Assembly (NCBI RefSeq): GCF_036320965.1
Contig: NC_092241.1
Span: forward strand, 29,863,297-29,927,296
Direction: 5' to 3'
Source of the DNA: Panulirus ornatus
Taxonomy: Eukaryota; Arthropoda; Malacostraca; Decapoda; Palinuridae
DNA length: 64,000 nucleotides
Below, one piece after another: positions 48,115 through 62,444 of this stretch. The notes beneath the pieces were generated by a model. It did no database searches and was not told the DNA's origin. It saw only the letters and a list, made by a program, of their open reading frames with translations. Within the stretch, counting starts at the first letter, position 1. Each line of letters starts with the position of its first letter. The translations under genes and the position numbers were made by a program.

Positions 48115-48350
48115 TTCTTTAGTCGTCTATGTCGTCGGACATAGACATCCCCCCTCGGGGTTAACTCGAACCGAGGTATACAAGCTATCGGCTGGCGAGG
48201 CCCGTCACAGTGGTGATACTGTACCCTAAACGATGCTAGTATCCATTCATCTCCCAAGCAGAGGAAGGATAAACGACTGGGTGAGTTGTACGTCTTCTGC
48301 CTGCGCCGCGAATAGGATGCTAGCAACGTTAACCACAACACCACCGGCAA
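48115..48350 (-). mobile_element. Possible tRNA-derived composite SINE, reverse strand
   Basis: On the minus strand GGTGGTGTTGTGGTTAACG near 48345 resembles a tRNA box A region. CCCAGTCGTTTATCCTTCC is like the body of the tRNA SINE at 57848 (CTCAGCTGTTCATCCATTC). CGGTTCGAGTTAACCCC near 48160 resembles a box B but is too distant from box A to be its partner. I read it as a rearranged or dimeric SINE. Confidence 0.45.
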
Positions 48351-49397
48351 AAAGACTTACGTTTGACCTATGCTCATATGATTCCGACTTCCACACGGGA
48401 CTAGAATAATCGTTTGTATAAGGGCAATTTTTCCTTTGAAATTCATTGACACTGATAAGACACTAATGAAGCTGCGATGTCCATTACTTAAGTCACCAAC
48501 TGAGCCAATAGATTGAATTTATCTTCCTTTTCTGTTCCTGGAGAAGGCAGTTTTTCACTGCGAGAATGACTTTATGATTTTCTACGTAAGCTTAATCCTC
48601 GGATTAATGTGAAAGTAATTGTCAATGAAAAAAACAAGACCTTTTTTTTCATTGGACATTATTGCTCGAGTGACAGATATCTATTGTTGATCAGAACGAG
48701 TGCTATAGGTGTATTGTGGCAAGACTAAAGCGAACCATACGAGCCAATCACCCAGTCCCCAAACCACCTTCCTCAGCACTACTTGACCACTCTCACGACA
48801 GTGTCGTCCCGTCCAATGTCGGAGACGCGTTTCATTGCGTTGGTCAGTAGCTTCTGAGACAGTGAACGACTAAATTCGGAACCCCACCTGTCCTAAAACT
48901 ATGAACCCAGCGTAGGCAACGCCCAGGTGTGTACAGAGTTCCTGCATTTTGATTCTTTATTACGTTCATATTAAAACTATCCAGTTGTTTTAAATGTATG
49001 CTTTAGTTTTAGGATATTTGCCTGTGAACTATAGAATTTACTGTCTTAAGAAAACTCTCTTTTTGTTCGTTTATATGACATATTTCTCTATGTATTAATG
49101 TACATCATGACAGAATGAATTATGAGTAAGGTGGTTTTAAGCTGAGAAACAAGTTTTTCCCATTTCATTGTTTGTCATTTACTTGGGGATTTCACGATAC
49201 TTTTGATTCACAATACGTTTTGAAATCTACTTAACTTTATGGTTTTTAAAGATGCTCTCATTGCACATATTACATTGATAGTATCAATTACTTTTGTAGT
49301 TTCAGATGAATATGGTATCAGTAATATGGAAATGTACACCAGTGAAGACAAAAATATTGTTCATTTCGGCTGCATTATCCAAGCCTATTATTTAGAA
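48351..49397. other. Unassigned spacer
   Basis: Nothing recognised. Confidence 0.4.
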
Positions 49398-49415
49398 ACA
49401 CACACACACACACAC

Positions 49416-49511
<96 letters not shown>
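49398..49511. repeat. (CA)n plus (TA)n compound microsatellite
   Basis: CA with one AA interruption, then TA from about 49453. Confidence 0.97.
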
Positions 49512-49689
49512 TAGTAAATGCTGTAATAACTGTAGATTCCAGCACATTTTGTGGGTATGTTTCGTATCTTTACATGTGTGCTCTTCAGATTTCATTCGGG
49601 ATTTATTTTATGAGTCATTTCACAGTCTTGATCGCTTATATCTCCTCCTCCTCTTCCTGCATCGTCTGCTAAGTTGATCTCTTATACTT

Positions 49690-50240
49690 CAGACCTATCT
49701 TTAGGTCGATTCTAAAGTACTCAAAACAGACGAGGGTCAAGAGCTCCGACCTTCACCACTTACAACCAAACGTAGCTGTCTGTGGATGGGCCCTTTGAGT
49801 AATCCAAGTGTACGTGTCTTGTACTTGTGATCCTATATTCCACAGCAGTGTCTAGTGTGGTACACTATTGAAAGCCTTTTGAAAATGCTTTGATGCGATA
49901 TCAAGAGGATACTTGTTAATACCAGTTATTATTTACGATCTTGGGTAAGTTCCAAGAAAATTGCTGGACATTCTTTTTTTTTTACTTAAGCGGAGCTGAT
50001 GTCCCCCGTTACGATGCAGTGACTCCCAAGATAATAGTTTTGTCGCTTATGAATTATTCAATTGACTAATTAACCGGTAGTCTAAGGTGCATTTTTTTCT
50101 GCGTCCTTTATATATGGGCAGACATTTCCTTTTGTCGAGTATTCTGGTAACCTTAAGTTACTGATTGTTGAAACCAGTGGTCTAATGATCTGTTGTCATC
50201 TGAGCTCTTTTGAAACCATGAGACTAAGTTGCCAGAACAA
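49690..50240 (-). pseudogene. Degenerate Jockey/CR1-like reverse transcriptase, N-terminal RT blocks, reverse strand
   Basis: On the minus strand LPEYSTKGNVCPYIKDAEKN (near 50150-50095) resembles the P..W....V.PI.K.GD. block. Further on, DIASKHFQKAFNSVPH (near 49905-49855) matches motif A of these RTs (.D..KAFDSVPH), with the catalytic Asp apparently replaced. A WITQRAHPQTATF stretch follows in the position of the W...FL..R.Q.V block. Confidence 0.6.
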
Positions 50241-50806
50241 GTTAAATACTTTAAGGTGGAATTAATGTTTCATATCATCGTAACTTTCATTCTATCATCT
50301 TTGATATTGTAAGATTTAGCAAGGAGATAATTATTTTGCTTCAGGTATGCCTGTGTTTTCCTTGTCAGTAAGCACAAAATGTAAGTAATTATACGAAGCT
50401 AAGGCCATTTTCTTTATGATCATTACGTATTTTAACGTTTTTCATTTGTAAGCAGTCCCATTGTATCTTGGATTTTCTTTCTTTTCCTCTCGTACTTAAA
50501 GAGTTCCTTTGCATCATTTTCTTTTCAAACCTTTAGGGGTGATGTTTCCTGACGTTTGCGCATATTTGTCTCTTGCTTGAACGCACCGTCCTTTTGATCT
50601 CCGTCAGTCCGCTTCCGCTGCCGTAATGATCACCTCTGATATATGCTCAGCACTGAGCAAAGCTTCGACTGAGGAAGCTAGTGATTATCATACTTGCAGT
50701 AATAATAACTACAGCCACAGATATTAAAATGTCAGTGTTAGTGTTCACAGGAGGAGGGGGTGTGTGGTGATTAGAGAAACATCTATAAGAGTGTGGTCAG
50801 ACGAGG

Positions 50807-50809
<3 letters not shown>
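50241..50809. other. Unassigned spacer
   Basis: Nothing recognised. Confidence 0.4.

Positions 50810-50891
<82 letters not shown>
50810..50891. repeat. (TA)n then (GA)n compound microsatellite
   Basis: TA to about 50857, then GA to 50891. Confidence 0.97.
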
Positions 50892-50895
<4 letters not shown>

Positions 50896-52809
50896 CCTTT
50901 TCGGCGAAGGAAGAGAATCTAAATTACTATTTTTTCGACGAACATTATCAATAACTTCGTTTGTTACGCAGTCCCGTAAAATCTAAACATGTATCGAATA
51001 GGTGACCATAGACTTCATGTCAACCTACCATGGCTCATGGCACTGAAGCGGAAAACCCGGAGATGTGTATGATTCCTGGGGAACATTAGGGCCACCGGTA
51101 GACTTCCGGAAAAAGCAAAGATATCATGTATGGAGGGAATGTATTGGCAATGTGTTGTGGCACTTACTGTGGCTCTAGTTTTGTTGTTTTCTTCGTCTAT
51201 TGAGAAAGGACAAGATCGTTTGTGTGCTCATTGAGAAAGGGGATGGTTCATACATTTTTTTGGTGAGCATTTCTGATATATGATACAATAATCATGTTCT
51301 TCGTTACGAAATGAATGAAATACGGTGAATGCAGTATGAACGGACGAATGAGTATATTAGGTTTCATTACATTCATTTTTATCCTTTTGTCTTCTTCCTC
51401 ACTCAGCTCTTGACCTCAGCAACCTTTCAGACCTCCACCTCGGAGCCTCGCCATCCCTGTGTCTCGCCTACATCCCATCATTCTTCCACCTAAACACTAC
51501 AACAACACTCTACCTCAATGATCTGATAATCCTTTACCTGAACTCACCCATTAATGCTGTACTTCAGCGCCAGCACAACACGTCCCTTAATTCTCTATTG
51601 AAATTTTACCCTCACCGTCTCTTCGACCCTCTTTCTGTCGACATCCCTTTCACCTCCACACTAACAATGATTCAACAACATTAAAAGCTACTCAGCTCAC
51701 CAACATAGTATTCCTTTTCTCCCTTTGCTTTACGTCTCTTCTTTCTGAAAAGTCCCTTCGAAACTCACCCTACTGCCTCTTCAAATAACTACTTACGTAG
51801 TTTTGCACACGTCACCGTCGGTACCAATTTTATCCTCCACCATGACACCCTTTCGGTCCTCTGTTTCAACCCTCCCTTCAACCTTACTTCTCGTACCCCC
51901 TTTCCATCCACACCTCTAAGATCCCTTTACCTTTATTTCAACACCCTTCAATCTCTCCCCTCTTCCCTCAAAAGCTATTTAATCCTCCACCTCATCAAGT
52001 CTTTCCACCTCAGACCACCTTTAAACATCGGTGTCAGCAGGCAGTCATATCCTTTACTTGAGAGAGTATCAATCCTTCCAGTATAACATCCTTTCGTCAT
52101 TAACTGTTTTGTCTTCATTGCCTCTTTATGCCTCCTACTTAACAACTCTTCAGCCGTCCACCTCAACACACCGTCAAACTCCATCCTTATCATGATAACC
52201 ACTTACAACATCCATAAGCGTCCTCAGCTATGTAGACTGCATATTTCTTGCCTCTAGTACGAGACTGGATAGTCATATCTGTACGTGCTGCTTGTCCCAA
52301 ACAAGTTTGTTAGCAATTACGTAGGCACCATCTGACACACACAATTGAAACCTATTCGTTTGGTCACGTTTATATGTGAATGATTTGAGGAGATTCCAGA
52401 AGGTCTGCTCTAAACTATCTTATTTTTTTTCCTTTCCGTTTGGCGTGAGTTGCTAATGCATAACGTGATTAGATTTATCACTCAAAGTTGTGAGAGCATC
52501 ATTTCGCACCCTGGGAAAAACAGAACTTTTTCTTTTGTTTTTTTCCAGGGAACAAAAGTCTATACAAGATGAGGTAATGTGTGGAACATCTTGTGCCTTC
52601 GAGCGTCGAGCCATGGACAGGTGCTGGCAAGTTCATTCATGGATGTATGTAGACTAAACTGTTAGGAGACATAGTAGACGTAGCCAGAACGGTCATGTCA
52701 GCTTTCGTGTGAGTCTGCATTAGTCTGTCAGAACGGTACTGTGAATAGAGGGTGGGAGAGGCGGACGGATGGTGGAAGAATGGGACAAGTAGACAGGCAA
52801 GGATTGGAG

Positions 52810-52811
<2 letters not shown>
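50892..52811. other. Unassigned spacer, pyrimidine-rich 51400-52200
   Basis: From about 51400 to 52200 the plus strand is strongly C/T-rich. The word TCCACCTCA or close variants recurs irregularly, suggesting an old decayed tandem repeat. The 75-codon minus frame at 51975-52202 is unrecognised. Confidence 0.4.

Positions 52812-52881
<70 letters not shown>
52812..52881. repeat. (GA)n microsatellite
   Basis: About 70 bp of GA. Confidence 0.98.
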
Positions 52882-52884
<3 letters not shown>

Positions 52885-53642
52885 AGGCTGTCGGGGCAAG
52901 ATACTGCTGGGGGTCAGTATACACGTCACGTCCAGTGTCGAGGGTCTGGCACACTGGTGTTCATGTTTCTTATACAGAAAAATACGACGGTAGGTGAAGT
53001 GTGTGTGTTTGTGTGTGTGTGTGTGGTCTGCTGGGAGTGACGGGGGAGAGACAAGGTTGGTGGGGAGCGAAGGAGAGAAAGACTGATGGAAAGGGATGGA
53101 GAGAGAAGCCTGGTACAGACAACCCTGGAGGGACAGACAACCCTGGCGGGGTAGGGCAGGGGAGACTAGTTTGGTGGGAGGGGAAGCAGAAGCAAGCTTG
53201 GTGGGTAATGAAGGAGATGAGACAAAGATGGTGGAAAGAGATGGAGAGACAAATTGGTGGGGAAAAGAGAAGCAAACTTCTTTCTGAATATCTTTCAATC
53301 TTTTACACATGAACCTTTAAAACGATTAGATTCCTAATGATCTGAAAACGGAAAGTCTGAAGATATGATCTAGGAAAAAGATAATCAGATGAAGTTTACG
53401 TGGCTGTTGGAGAGGATAAGAAAAGCAAGCTTGATGAGGAAAGGATATGAAACCTTAAGGGAAAGAGATAGAATAATGTGCGCAGTATGATGAGAAAGAG
53501 TAAGACACGACCTTGTGGAAGTGTATGTCACTTTATCCAAGAAGTGTTTCTACACGTGAGGAGTCTACATTAGTCTACGAAACCAGTGTTTCACGGGGTG
53601 GGATTCTACATCGGACTACCCAAACATCAACTTCAGGACATC
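52882..53642. other. Purine-rich stretch, possible degenerate tandem repeat
   Basis: From 53020 to 53290 the plus strand is about all G/A with recurrent TTGGTGGG and GGAGAGA words and a local direct repeat of CAGACAACCCTGG. Both strands are open for 100-200 codons because of this composition. I do not call a gene. Confidence 0.45.
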
Positions 53643-53694
53643 ACACACACACACGCACACACACAGACACACGCAAACACACACACACACACAG
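53643..53694. repeat. (CA)n microsatellite, interrupted
   Basis: CA with GC and GA interruptions. Confidence 0.92.
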
Positions 53695-56179
53695 AAAACT
53701 CACGTAAATGATTCAATTAAGCTGGAATATTCAGTGTCCTCTCACATAAACAGGGTCCGAATCATTTGGTCAATATAACCTCGGCAAATAACTGTAGTGG
53801 CTGATGGACTTCGATGATATGGTGTACCCTTCACCTATCTAATCACCCTGACGTAAGTGGGTTACGAATCGATGCTGAAATCTTATCCAGTAACAATCTC
53901 TACAGTGGGTGGATCCCACTGTGAGTGGGATGTGTATTTAGGCTCCTCTAATCGTTACCACTTTTGCCCAACCTCGCCCCCTGTGCGTTGGAAAACTAGT
54001 AGACTTACACAGTACCCAAGCCATCATCATCGACGTCACATACAGTACTAGAGAAGGATCAGAGATGAGTCTTCAGACTCTGAGTCCGATATCCGATTAC
54101 ATGCAGCGCTTTCGCACTGATGCTAGGGGACTGTATAAATTGACAGCAGTGTCACAGATGTAGCAGACGGTGTCATATTTATAGTAGACGGTGAATTGCA
54201 TACATTCCGGAGATGTCGCATGTGGCGCTGCTACAACAATGCAGAAGGCTGTGTATTGTGCGTATACCATTGTTGCTGTGACATGACAATTCCCCCTCGT
54301 GTATATCTGTTTACATTTCAGTATATTTCTGAAGAGATTTTTCTTTTTCATCCTCACTTAAGTTGTTCGGCTCGTAGCCCAAACAAATGCAGGTCTAACA
54401 GAAAGAAAAAAAGCCCAACTTATCTAAATTCATCATTAGTTTTGCACATAGAATCCTTTTCTGTGAATCTATATATGACTTGCTATTACCACAGACCAGT
54501 TCATGAGTATGACAGGCTCGTCCCAGGCTGATATCTAGTAAATCCAAGGCAACATGATATGCTTAGGCAAATGGAAACGTCAAAGATATGCAAAAGATGT
54601 ACGTATGATAATTTTCTAAATCCCTCCTGGTCTGAATGTGAGTCTGATCCACTTGGCGGGGTGTTGTTATCTCCTTTTACTACACTCATCTCGATATTTA
54701 ACCGGGAACCTGTCGATCGAATCAGTGATCATTTCAGATCCCGCACGAATTGCTTGCGCCAGATACTGCGATTTCCTTCTTCCTTTTCACCAACCCTGAG
54801 ACTGCATGTCCTTACTTTCTTAACATAAATTTCTGTTCGCTTACATCCGCATTAACATTCTTTGAACTACTGGTATACATCTCTTTCGGCCTAGTTTCAC
54901 AGAAACACACAGGCTAGACCATAGGATATCGGAGAAATTTTGTGAGCACAAAAAGTCAGTTTCCCTTTACTTCCCAGTGTAGCGTTTGGCATCAGAAGTA
55001 CGAGTCGTGTTATGCGCACGGGTCCCTCGCTCGGATTTAATTATCCCCCTTGTGGCCGCCAATCGCATCCAATCAAACTGAGTAGCAATTCAAGCTCGTA
55101 TGCGTGGCTAACTGTTATCATTAAGGCTAATCGAGTTTCAGCAGACACGTAATAATCGAGCGCAGTGTTGCAATAGAGACATCACCGTTTTTGATCGTGT
55201 ATAATATCAACCAAATGGGTGATTTGGAAAAAGATACCTTTACACATTTCTTAGGATGGTCATACGTTCAATGAATAGTCTCTTTCCTTTCATTTCGGTT
55301 GTATAGAAATGGACATCAGACATGACCACGCTAGTCAAAATTCTCGTCATAAGGAGAAAGTTATGGCTCTTGAAGTCATATGAAATCCACAAAATAATTG
55401 GTCGAATGAGAATAACCAGCCTTCTCTAATTGACGAGAATATTCTTTATTGTTATAACCTCATGTTCCGTGTTGTGTTCGGTTATGAGGAACAATGAGAG
55501 CTAGATCCATGTCTTTGTATTTCTCATGTTCACATATTTACATTGTCATTGAAGTTGTCATTATATCCGTTTTCAAGTAGAGATATTTGTAAGATATGAA
55601 AGTTCATATGTGGTCATGTTTACATCTGAATGAGATAAGGTACACTGGGAATAGAACACGATCCTTTGATCCCTACATTTGACAATAGCCCTGGCATTTT
55701 TCCAGTGAGCTGGGTGTAGACATAGGGTTGAAAGATATATGATAGAATCCAGCATAATCAACCATCATGATATAATGAAGTGAATGTCATCTAAGGTATA
55801 TAATACTAAATCCAGCTATCGTAGGAAATGTTTTAAAATTTTTTTTTTAACTGATTTTGAGTTTATGTTGTATTATGTATGTCAACCTTGTGTCCGGTTT
55901 TACCTGAATAAGGTTGTCCGCGTTGTCAGTTCAAGGTTAGGTGGAGGGTGGGTCATGCAGACCCTTGTGCCACGCTCGCCTCTCACTAATCACAGTCACT
56001 TGCCTCTCTTCCATGTTTCCTCCGCTTCTGTAGACAGGACTTTGATTGTATCTATTTTTTGCACTCTGTGACTAGTTCTCTGAAGACGTGGTAATACATG
56101 AAAGCGTTCAGGACTGTACTGTTTCCTTTTCCTAGTGATCTTTCTGCATTTATCATGTCACGTGTTTAGTGTGATTTTA
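53695..56179. other. Unassigned spacer, about 2.5 kb
   Basis: Frames of 86-111 codons at 54097-54531, 89 codons at 54559 and 95 codons at 55784 are unrecognised and overlap frames on the other strand. Confidence 0.4.
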
Positions 56180-57835
<1,656 letters not shown>

Positions 57836-57847
57836 GACAATATACTA

Positions 57848-58011
57848 AGGACCTCCGTGGTGTAGCGGTTAGCGTTCCTGCACGTGATGCATTCACGGGC
57901 CGTTCAAGGTTGAGCCCTTAGATTCAGATTCTGGTTGCGGCAGTCGGTCCACAGTCAACTCAGCTGTTCATCCATTCTCAGAGGATGGTCAATGAAATGG
58001 GTACCTTTCTC

Positions 58012-58014
<3 letters not shown>
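57848..58014 (+). mobile_element. tRNA-derived SINE
   Basis: A perfect box A, TGGTGTAGCGG (57858-57868), is followed by a decayed box B region (GTTCAAGG..GAGCCC). The body then has GGCAGTCGGTCCACAG, CTCAGCTGTTCATCC and GGGTACCTTTCTCAGG. This is the usual layout of tRNA-head SINEs. The acceptor stem is not conserved, so it is not a functional tRNA. It runs straight into (TA)n. Confidence 0.75.

Positions 58015-58103
<89 letters not shown>
58015..58103. repeat. (TA)n microsatellite
   Basis: About 88 bp of TA between a tRNA SINE and the 5' break of a LINE copy. Confidence 0.98.
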
Positions 58104-58106
<3 letters not shown>

Positions 58107-58762
58107 AGGTTATTAGGTACAGTAGGGTTGAGGGTCAAGTCAATTGGGAGATGAGTTTGAATGGAGAAAAACTGGAGGAAGTGAAGTGTTTTAGATATCT
58201 GGGAGTGGATCTGGCAGCGGATGGAACCATGAAAGCGGAAGTGGATCTTAGGGTGGGGGAGGGGGCGAAAATTCTGGGAGCCTTGAAGAATGTGTGGAAG
58301 TCGAGAACATTATCTCGGAAGGCAAAAATGGGTATGTTTGAAGGAATAGTGGTTCCAACAATGTTGTATGGTTGCGAGGCGTGGGCTATGGATAGAGTTG
58401 TGCGCAGGAGGATGGATGTGCTGGAAATGAGATGTTTGAGGACAATGTGTGGTGTGAGGTGGTTTTATCGAGTTAGTAACGTAAGGGTAAGAGAGATGTG
58501 TGGAAATAAAAAGAGCGTGGTTGAGAGAGCAGAAGAGGGTGTTTTGAAGTGGTTTGGGCACATGGAGAGAATGAGTGAGGAAAGATTGACCAAGAGAATA
58601 TATGTGTTGGAGGTGGAGGGAACGAGGAGAAGAGGGAGACCAAATTGGAGGTGGAAAGATGGAGTGAAAAAGATTTTGTGTGATTGGGGCCTGAACATGC
58701 AGGAGGGTGAAAGGAGGGCAAGGAATAGAGTGAATTGGAGCAATGTGGTATACCGGGGTTGA
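58104..58762 (+). pseudogene. C-terminal 218 codons of the LINE polyprotein
   Basis: This is the open remainder of the LINE ORF. It shows FRYLGVDL, LYGCEAWAMDR, WFGHMERM and RRRGRPNWRW. It has no start codon of its own; the longer open frame starting at 57935 passes through TA repeat and is an artefact. Confidence 0.85.
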
Positions 58763-58970
58763 CGTGCTGTCAGTGGATTGAATCAAGGCATGTGAAGCGT
58801 CTGGGGTAAACCATGGAAAGCTGTGTAGGTATGTATATTTGCGTGTGTGGACGTATGTATATACATGTGTATGGGGGGGGGGTAGGTTGGGCCATTTCCT
58901 TCGTCTGTTTCCTTACGTTACCTCGCAAACGCGGGAGACAGCGACAAAGTATAATAATGAAAAAAAAAAA
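58104..58970 (+). mobile_element. Young 5'-truncated LINE copy
   Basis: It corresponds to 19194-20050 of the full-length element from KVIRYSR (residue 781) to the tail, with only scattered base differences. The frame stays open through the original stop (TGA at 58760-58762) with about ten amino acid differences over 218 residues. The 3' UTR, poly(G) run and CTGTTTCC/GGGAGACAG hairpin are retained. It lacks endonuclease and RT core, so it is dead on arrival. The 5' break lies exactly at a (TA)n array. Confidence 0.93.
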
Positions 58971-60859
58971 TATGTAACGTTAATGAGGTGGCCTTGTTTA
59001 GGGCCTTAGCTGCCCGTGCCGTCTAACAAAAAGGAAAATGTTGGTATACATACGAGTATTAGGGTAGAGTAACAAAAGAATGGCTTTCGAAATTACGATG
59101 GGAAGAGGTCTCATAGGCAGGCATATGAGACCAACAAAAATTCCTAAAATAAAAGAAAATTTTCCTGCCTATCTTCACCCCTATTAACGGTATGATAACT
59201 GAAAAATAAATTCTGGAATATGCTTGATCGTATTTAATATTTCTGATTACAATATGTACAGTTTTTCACAATTTGCTGTACGATTTGCTCCGTTATAACC
59301 ATATTGAATGCAAATTCTTCATCCATGGTAGTGCCAAGCATCATATATTGGACATTATCTTATAAGTCTAATTGCAGTCATAAGTTTTTAAGGTACGTTT
59401 GGGTTCCCTTAAGGTTAAAGGTTTAAGGTTTACGTATCTATATTCATAATAAGATTGTACTCTAAATCCTCCAATACCGAAGCTTCTCAGTTTTAAAAGC
59501 AGCCGACCTAAAGGTTTTAAGGCAATGACCAAATCTAACAATCATGTAATCGTACACCACAATTGTCAGTTGACTTCACCACAATTGTCGGTTGGCTTCT
59601 AGAGCTAGTGAGGAGAGGCTGTGTGAGATGGTGTGCAGCCCAGACTATTGGAACTATCTGTTTCCGTCACATCTGCCTGTTACTTATATAATGATCAATG
59701 TAAGTGCAAGGGGCGAAATGGAATACGTAATTCATGAAAAAAGTATACGTGAAGGTGTTTAAGGTTTTCATCATTCATGCTTAGGAAGAATGAAAGACAG
59801 GATAATGGTATCATTCCAAAGCTCTATTTCCCATGGATATGGTCAAGTCAGCGCTTGATGCAAAGAGCAATTCCTGAAAAAGTTATATTTCTCGCTGTTC
59901 ATTGTTTTAACAGTCGCAAGGGCCGTGAGTATTCACAACCAGCAAAAGATTCTCATTTTCGTTTAATGCGATCAATAATATACGGAAAAAATCATTCTGG
60001 ATCATATTCGTTTCATATGAGGTATCGGCTTCAGTCAACATTGATGCACTCTCTTGTGTATATTAAGCTCATGTAGCCTCAAAGTTCGCAAGGATTCTAT
60101 CCGGTTTCTGCTCTGCGTTTACAACATCTTTTTGGTCGGCAAAATATATACTAAATCAGTCTTTCTTATTCGTTGTCTTTGGACTGAGAGCCATTCTTTC
60201 CCCCTTTCTTTTAAGCCATTTAGAACGTTTACCACAATCGCATCTCTATAAAAGCCCGAACGTTAACAGGCTTCTTCGTCTAGATGTGTGTTAGCATACT
60301 GATAGCTTTCCAAGGAGGCTGAGTAGCTCTAACCTTCTCTTCTTCACTCCAGTGGCTTCAAGCGTCCCTGGTATTTCTCGAAAGATTCCTCTCATATGCG
60401 CGGTGATGTGGTAATGGTTGCGCGTGGGAATCGATTAACCTTTCCAAACGTCTTCCACTTGGAGTTACACGTCCGATTGGATTTCCACTTCTCTTGAGCT
60501 ATTTAAACTCCGCTCCGGATCGTTTCGAATCAAACATGCAAGAGACACTGTAAGACATTTCTGGGTGTAGGCAAGACACTGTGACACATACCTCTGGATT
60601 CTACAAATAATGCCTTTTGTGCGCATTTTGATATTGGTACCGTTCCTTTTTCATTGGTTATGGTGCAAGAAAGAGACTCCAAGATCACAGAGATAATTAA
60701 TGAATCGTTCACGGCCATCACTGAAGACTCAAAACACTTACCCTCTTTTGGTTTTACCCCTAAGAAAACTAGTGAATCAGTTGTTCTTGGCCTTATTCTC
60801 ACTGAAGACTCAAAAATTTAACCTTGTTTTGGTTTTACCCCTATTTCAATGCTAGCGAT
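58971..60859. other. Unassigned spacer, about 1.9 kb
   Basis: A 99-codon frame (59777-60076) and a 90-codon minus frame (60530-60802) are unrecognised. A small direct repeat (CACCACAATTGTC(A/G)GTTG) occurs at 59556 and 59578, and another (ACTGAAGACTCAAAA then TTTGGTTTTACCCCTA) at 60718-60765 and 60800-60843. Confidence 0.45.
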
Positions 60860-61800
60860 TCTAATCTGTGTGAAGATATATAACAGACCTGTAGGTCATG
60901 TCAGCAAGGAGCTCACAGTCTCCTTGTTGACATTTGAATTCATATGGTACGTTAGATTCTTGTGATGTCTTGTTTTTTCGTACAGCTGGTTGCTCATGAT
61001 GAGGTTGCTTATTCTAATTGCTTATTTGACAAATGACAAGCTTGACTTTGTTGTGTTGTGTGGTTGATGTTTCTGGAGGTGTTTTGTAGTACACGTCCAT
61101 TTGTCTTGCATGCTGTTGTCATTTGGCTGTAGTACAATATATTGTGTGATCTTGTATCTATTGTAGTTTCTGCCGCTGTGAGCTTGTTATGCATAAAGTA
61201 TTCTCATTGTCTGTTGAAGTCAAAATTCCTGTAGCAGTTGTTTATAAGGGTTTATTTAATATGCTATGTTTCTTTGTGGAAGACATACTAGTGTGATGCA
61301 GTCTCGTATACTCGGTATAACATAGCGTTACTAACTCCAGTTTTGTAGCGTTAGGGAAATTCACTAATTGCATGTAAGCATCGGCTAAGGTCTGTGGGTT
61401 TCGTGTGAATGTAGGTTCCGGAGCGGGTCAGTATTGCCATTCAACATGACGTCTGAGAATGGCATCTTGCTGTTGACGCTCAGTACATGAGCGAATTTCA
61501 GGACTGAGTTCTCTTCCATTGTTGCCTTTAGGTGGTTGAGGTATGTTTCATCTCTGAAAACTACGTGAGTCTCATCGGCGTGTCTGCAGTATGTCGATGG
61601 GCGTCCTGAGGCTTCCTGTAGAACACTGTCGTCAAGGTGATACATGTAGATAGCGGGAATGGTGTCCTTCAGTGGCGAGCCCATGGCCACTCCTTCTATC
61701 TGATAGTATAAGGTGCTGTCCATGTGTTGGAATGGGGCCTATGTAGTGCAGGCTTTCAAAAGGTACTGTAGGGTAGAGCGTTGGATGTTTGGTGGTTATA
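60860..61800 (-). pseudogene. Degenerate Penelope-like element: RT block to GIY-YIG start, reverse strand
   Basis: On the minus strand it reads APFQHMDSTLYYQIEGVAMG then SPL (61760-61670), then STYCRHADETHVVF in the YVDD position (second Asp replaced by Glu, preceding residue His). VNSKMPFSDVML follows, then TLINNCYRN, ILYYSQMTTACKTNGRVLQN and TSRNINHTTQQSQACHLSNK. Near 60950-60890 comes PYEFKCQQGDCELLADMTY, matching the C....C entry of the PLE GIY-YIG domain. The order and spacing agree with one PLE copy broken by stops and shifts. Confidence 0.8.
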
Positions 61801-62402
61801 ATAAATGATTATGTGCTTTAAAAGAAGAATCTGAACCAAGGTTTGCCAGTTCACATGCTCTCAAAATGGATCTACCAGTGTTTGCATCCTGAAGAGCTGA
61901 AACGGAACTGATAGATCTGCCGTGCAACAGAGAACTTAAAAAACAAATTTAGAGAAATTAATCTACTTGAATTTAACGAGTTGTATGTGTCACCACAAAC
62001 ATACCCTAGGCTAATATCACAAGCATGGAGGGATAATACGTCATCCCTAATACTACATATGTGAACATTTGTTATCTAAACTGAACACTGTTAGACATAA
62101 TGGGCAAGATGTTCTTACCGATGTTCACCTAACAAGCACACTGCTTGGTTTGTTCAACGATGAAACCAGATTTTGACGAAGTCTTAAGACACGTCAGTGC
62201 CATATATCACATTAATCACCCTGAGGTCCCAAAGTTTCTGTTAGCAGCTTTTAGCTTTTCAGCCAATTCGCAGTTATATCTTATATGATTATAGTATGAG
62301 ACATTTCCACAACTATTACTGAATTACTTTTAAAGTTCTGAATCTATTCTATTGAGTAATGAAATACGACTCATTCAGCCACAGTAGTATAGTAGGACAC
62401 CT
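61801..62402. other. Unassigned spacer
   Basis: It may hold the decayed N-terminal side of the PLE. No block is clear. Confidence 0.35.
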
Positions 62403-62444
62403 CACACACACAGACACACACACACATACACACACACACACACA
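62403..62444. repeat. (CA)n microsatellite, interrupted
   Basis: CA with GA and TA interruptions. Confidence 0.92.

Noticed and set aside
52720..53312. Overlapping 100-196 codon frames on both strands
   Set aside because: Purine/pyrimidine bias around (GA)n keeps both strands open; no motif.
57935..58103. N-terminal extension of the truncated LINE frame
   Set aside because: Translation of SINE and TA repeat; the homologous part starts at about 58104.
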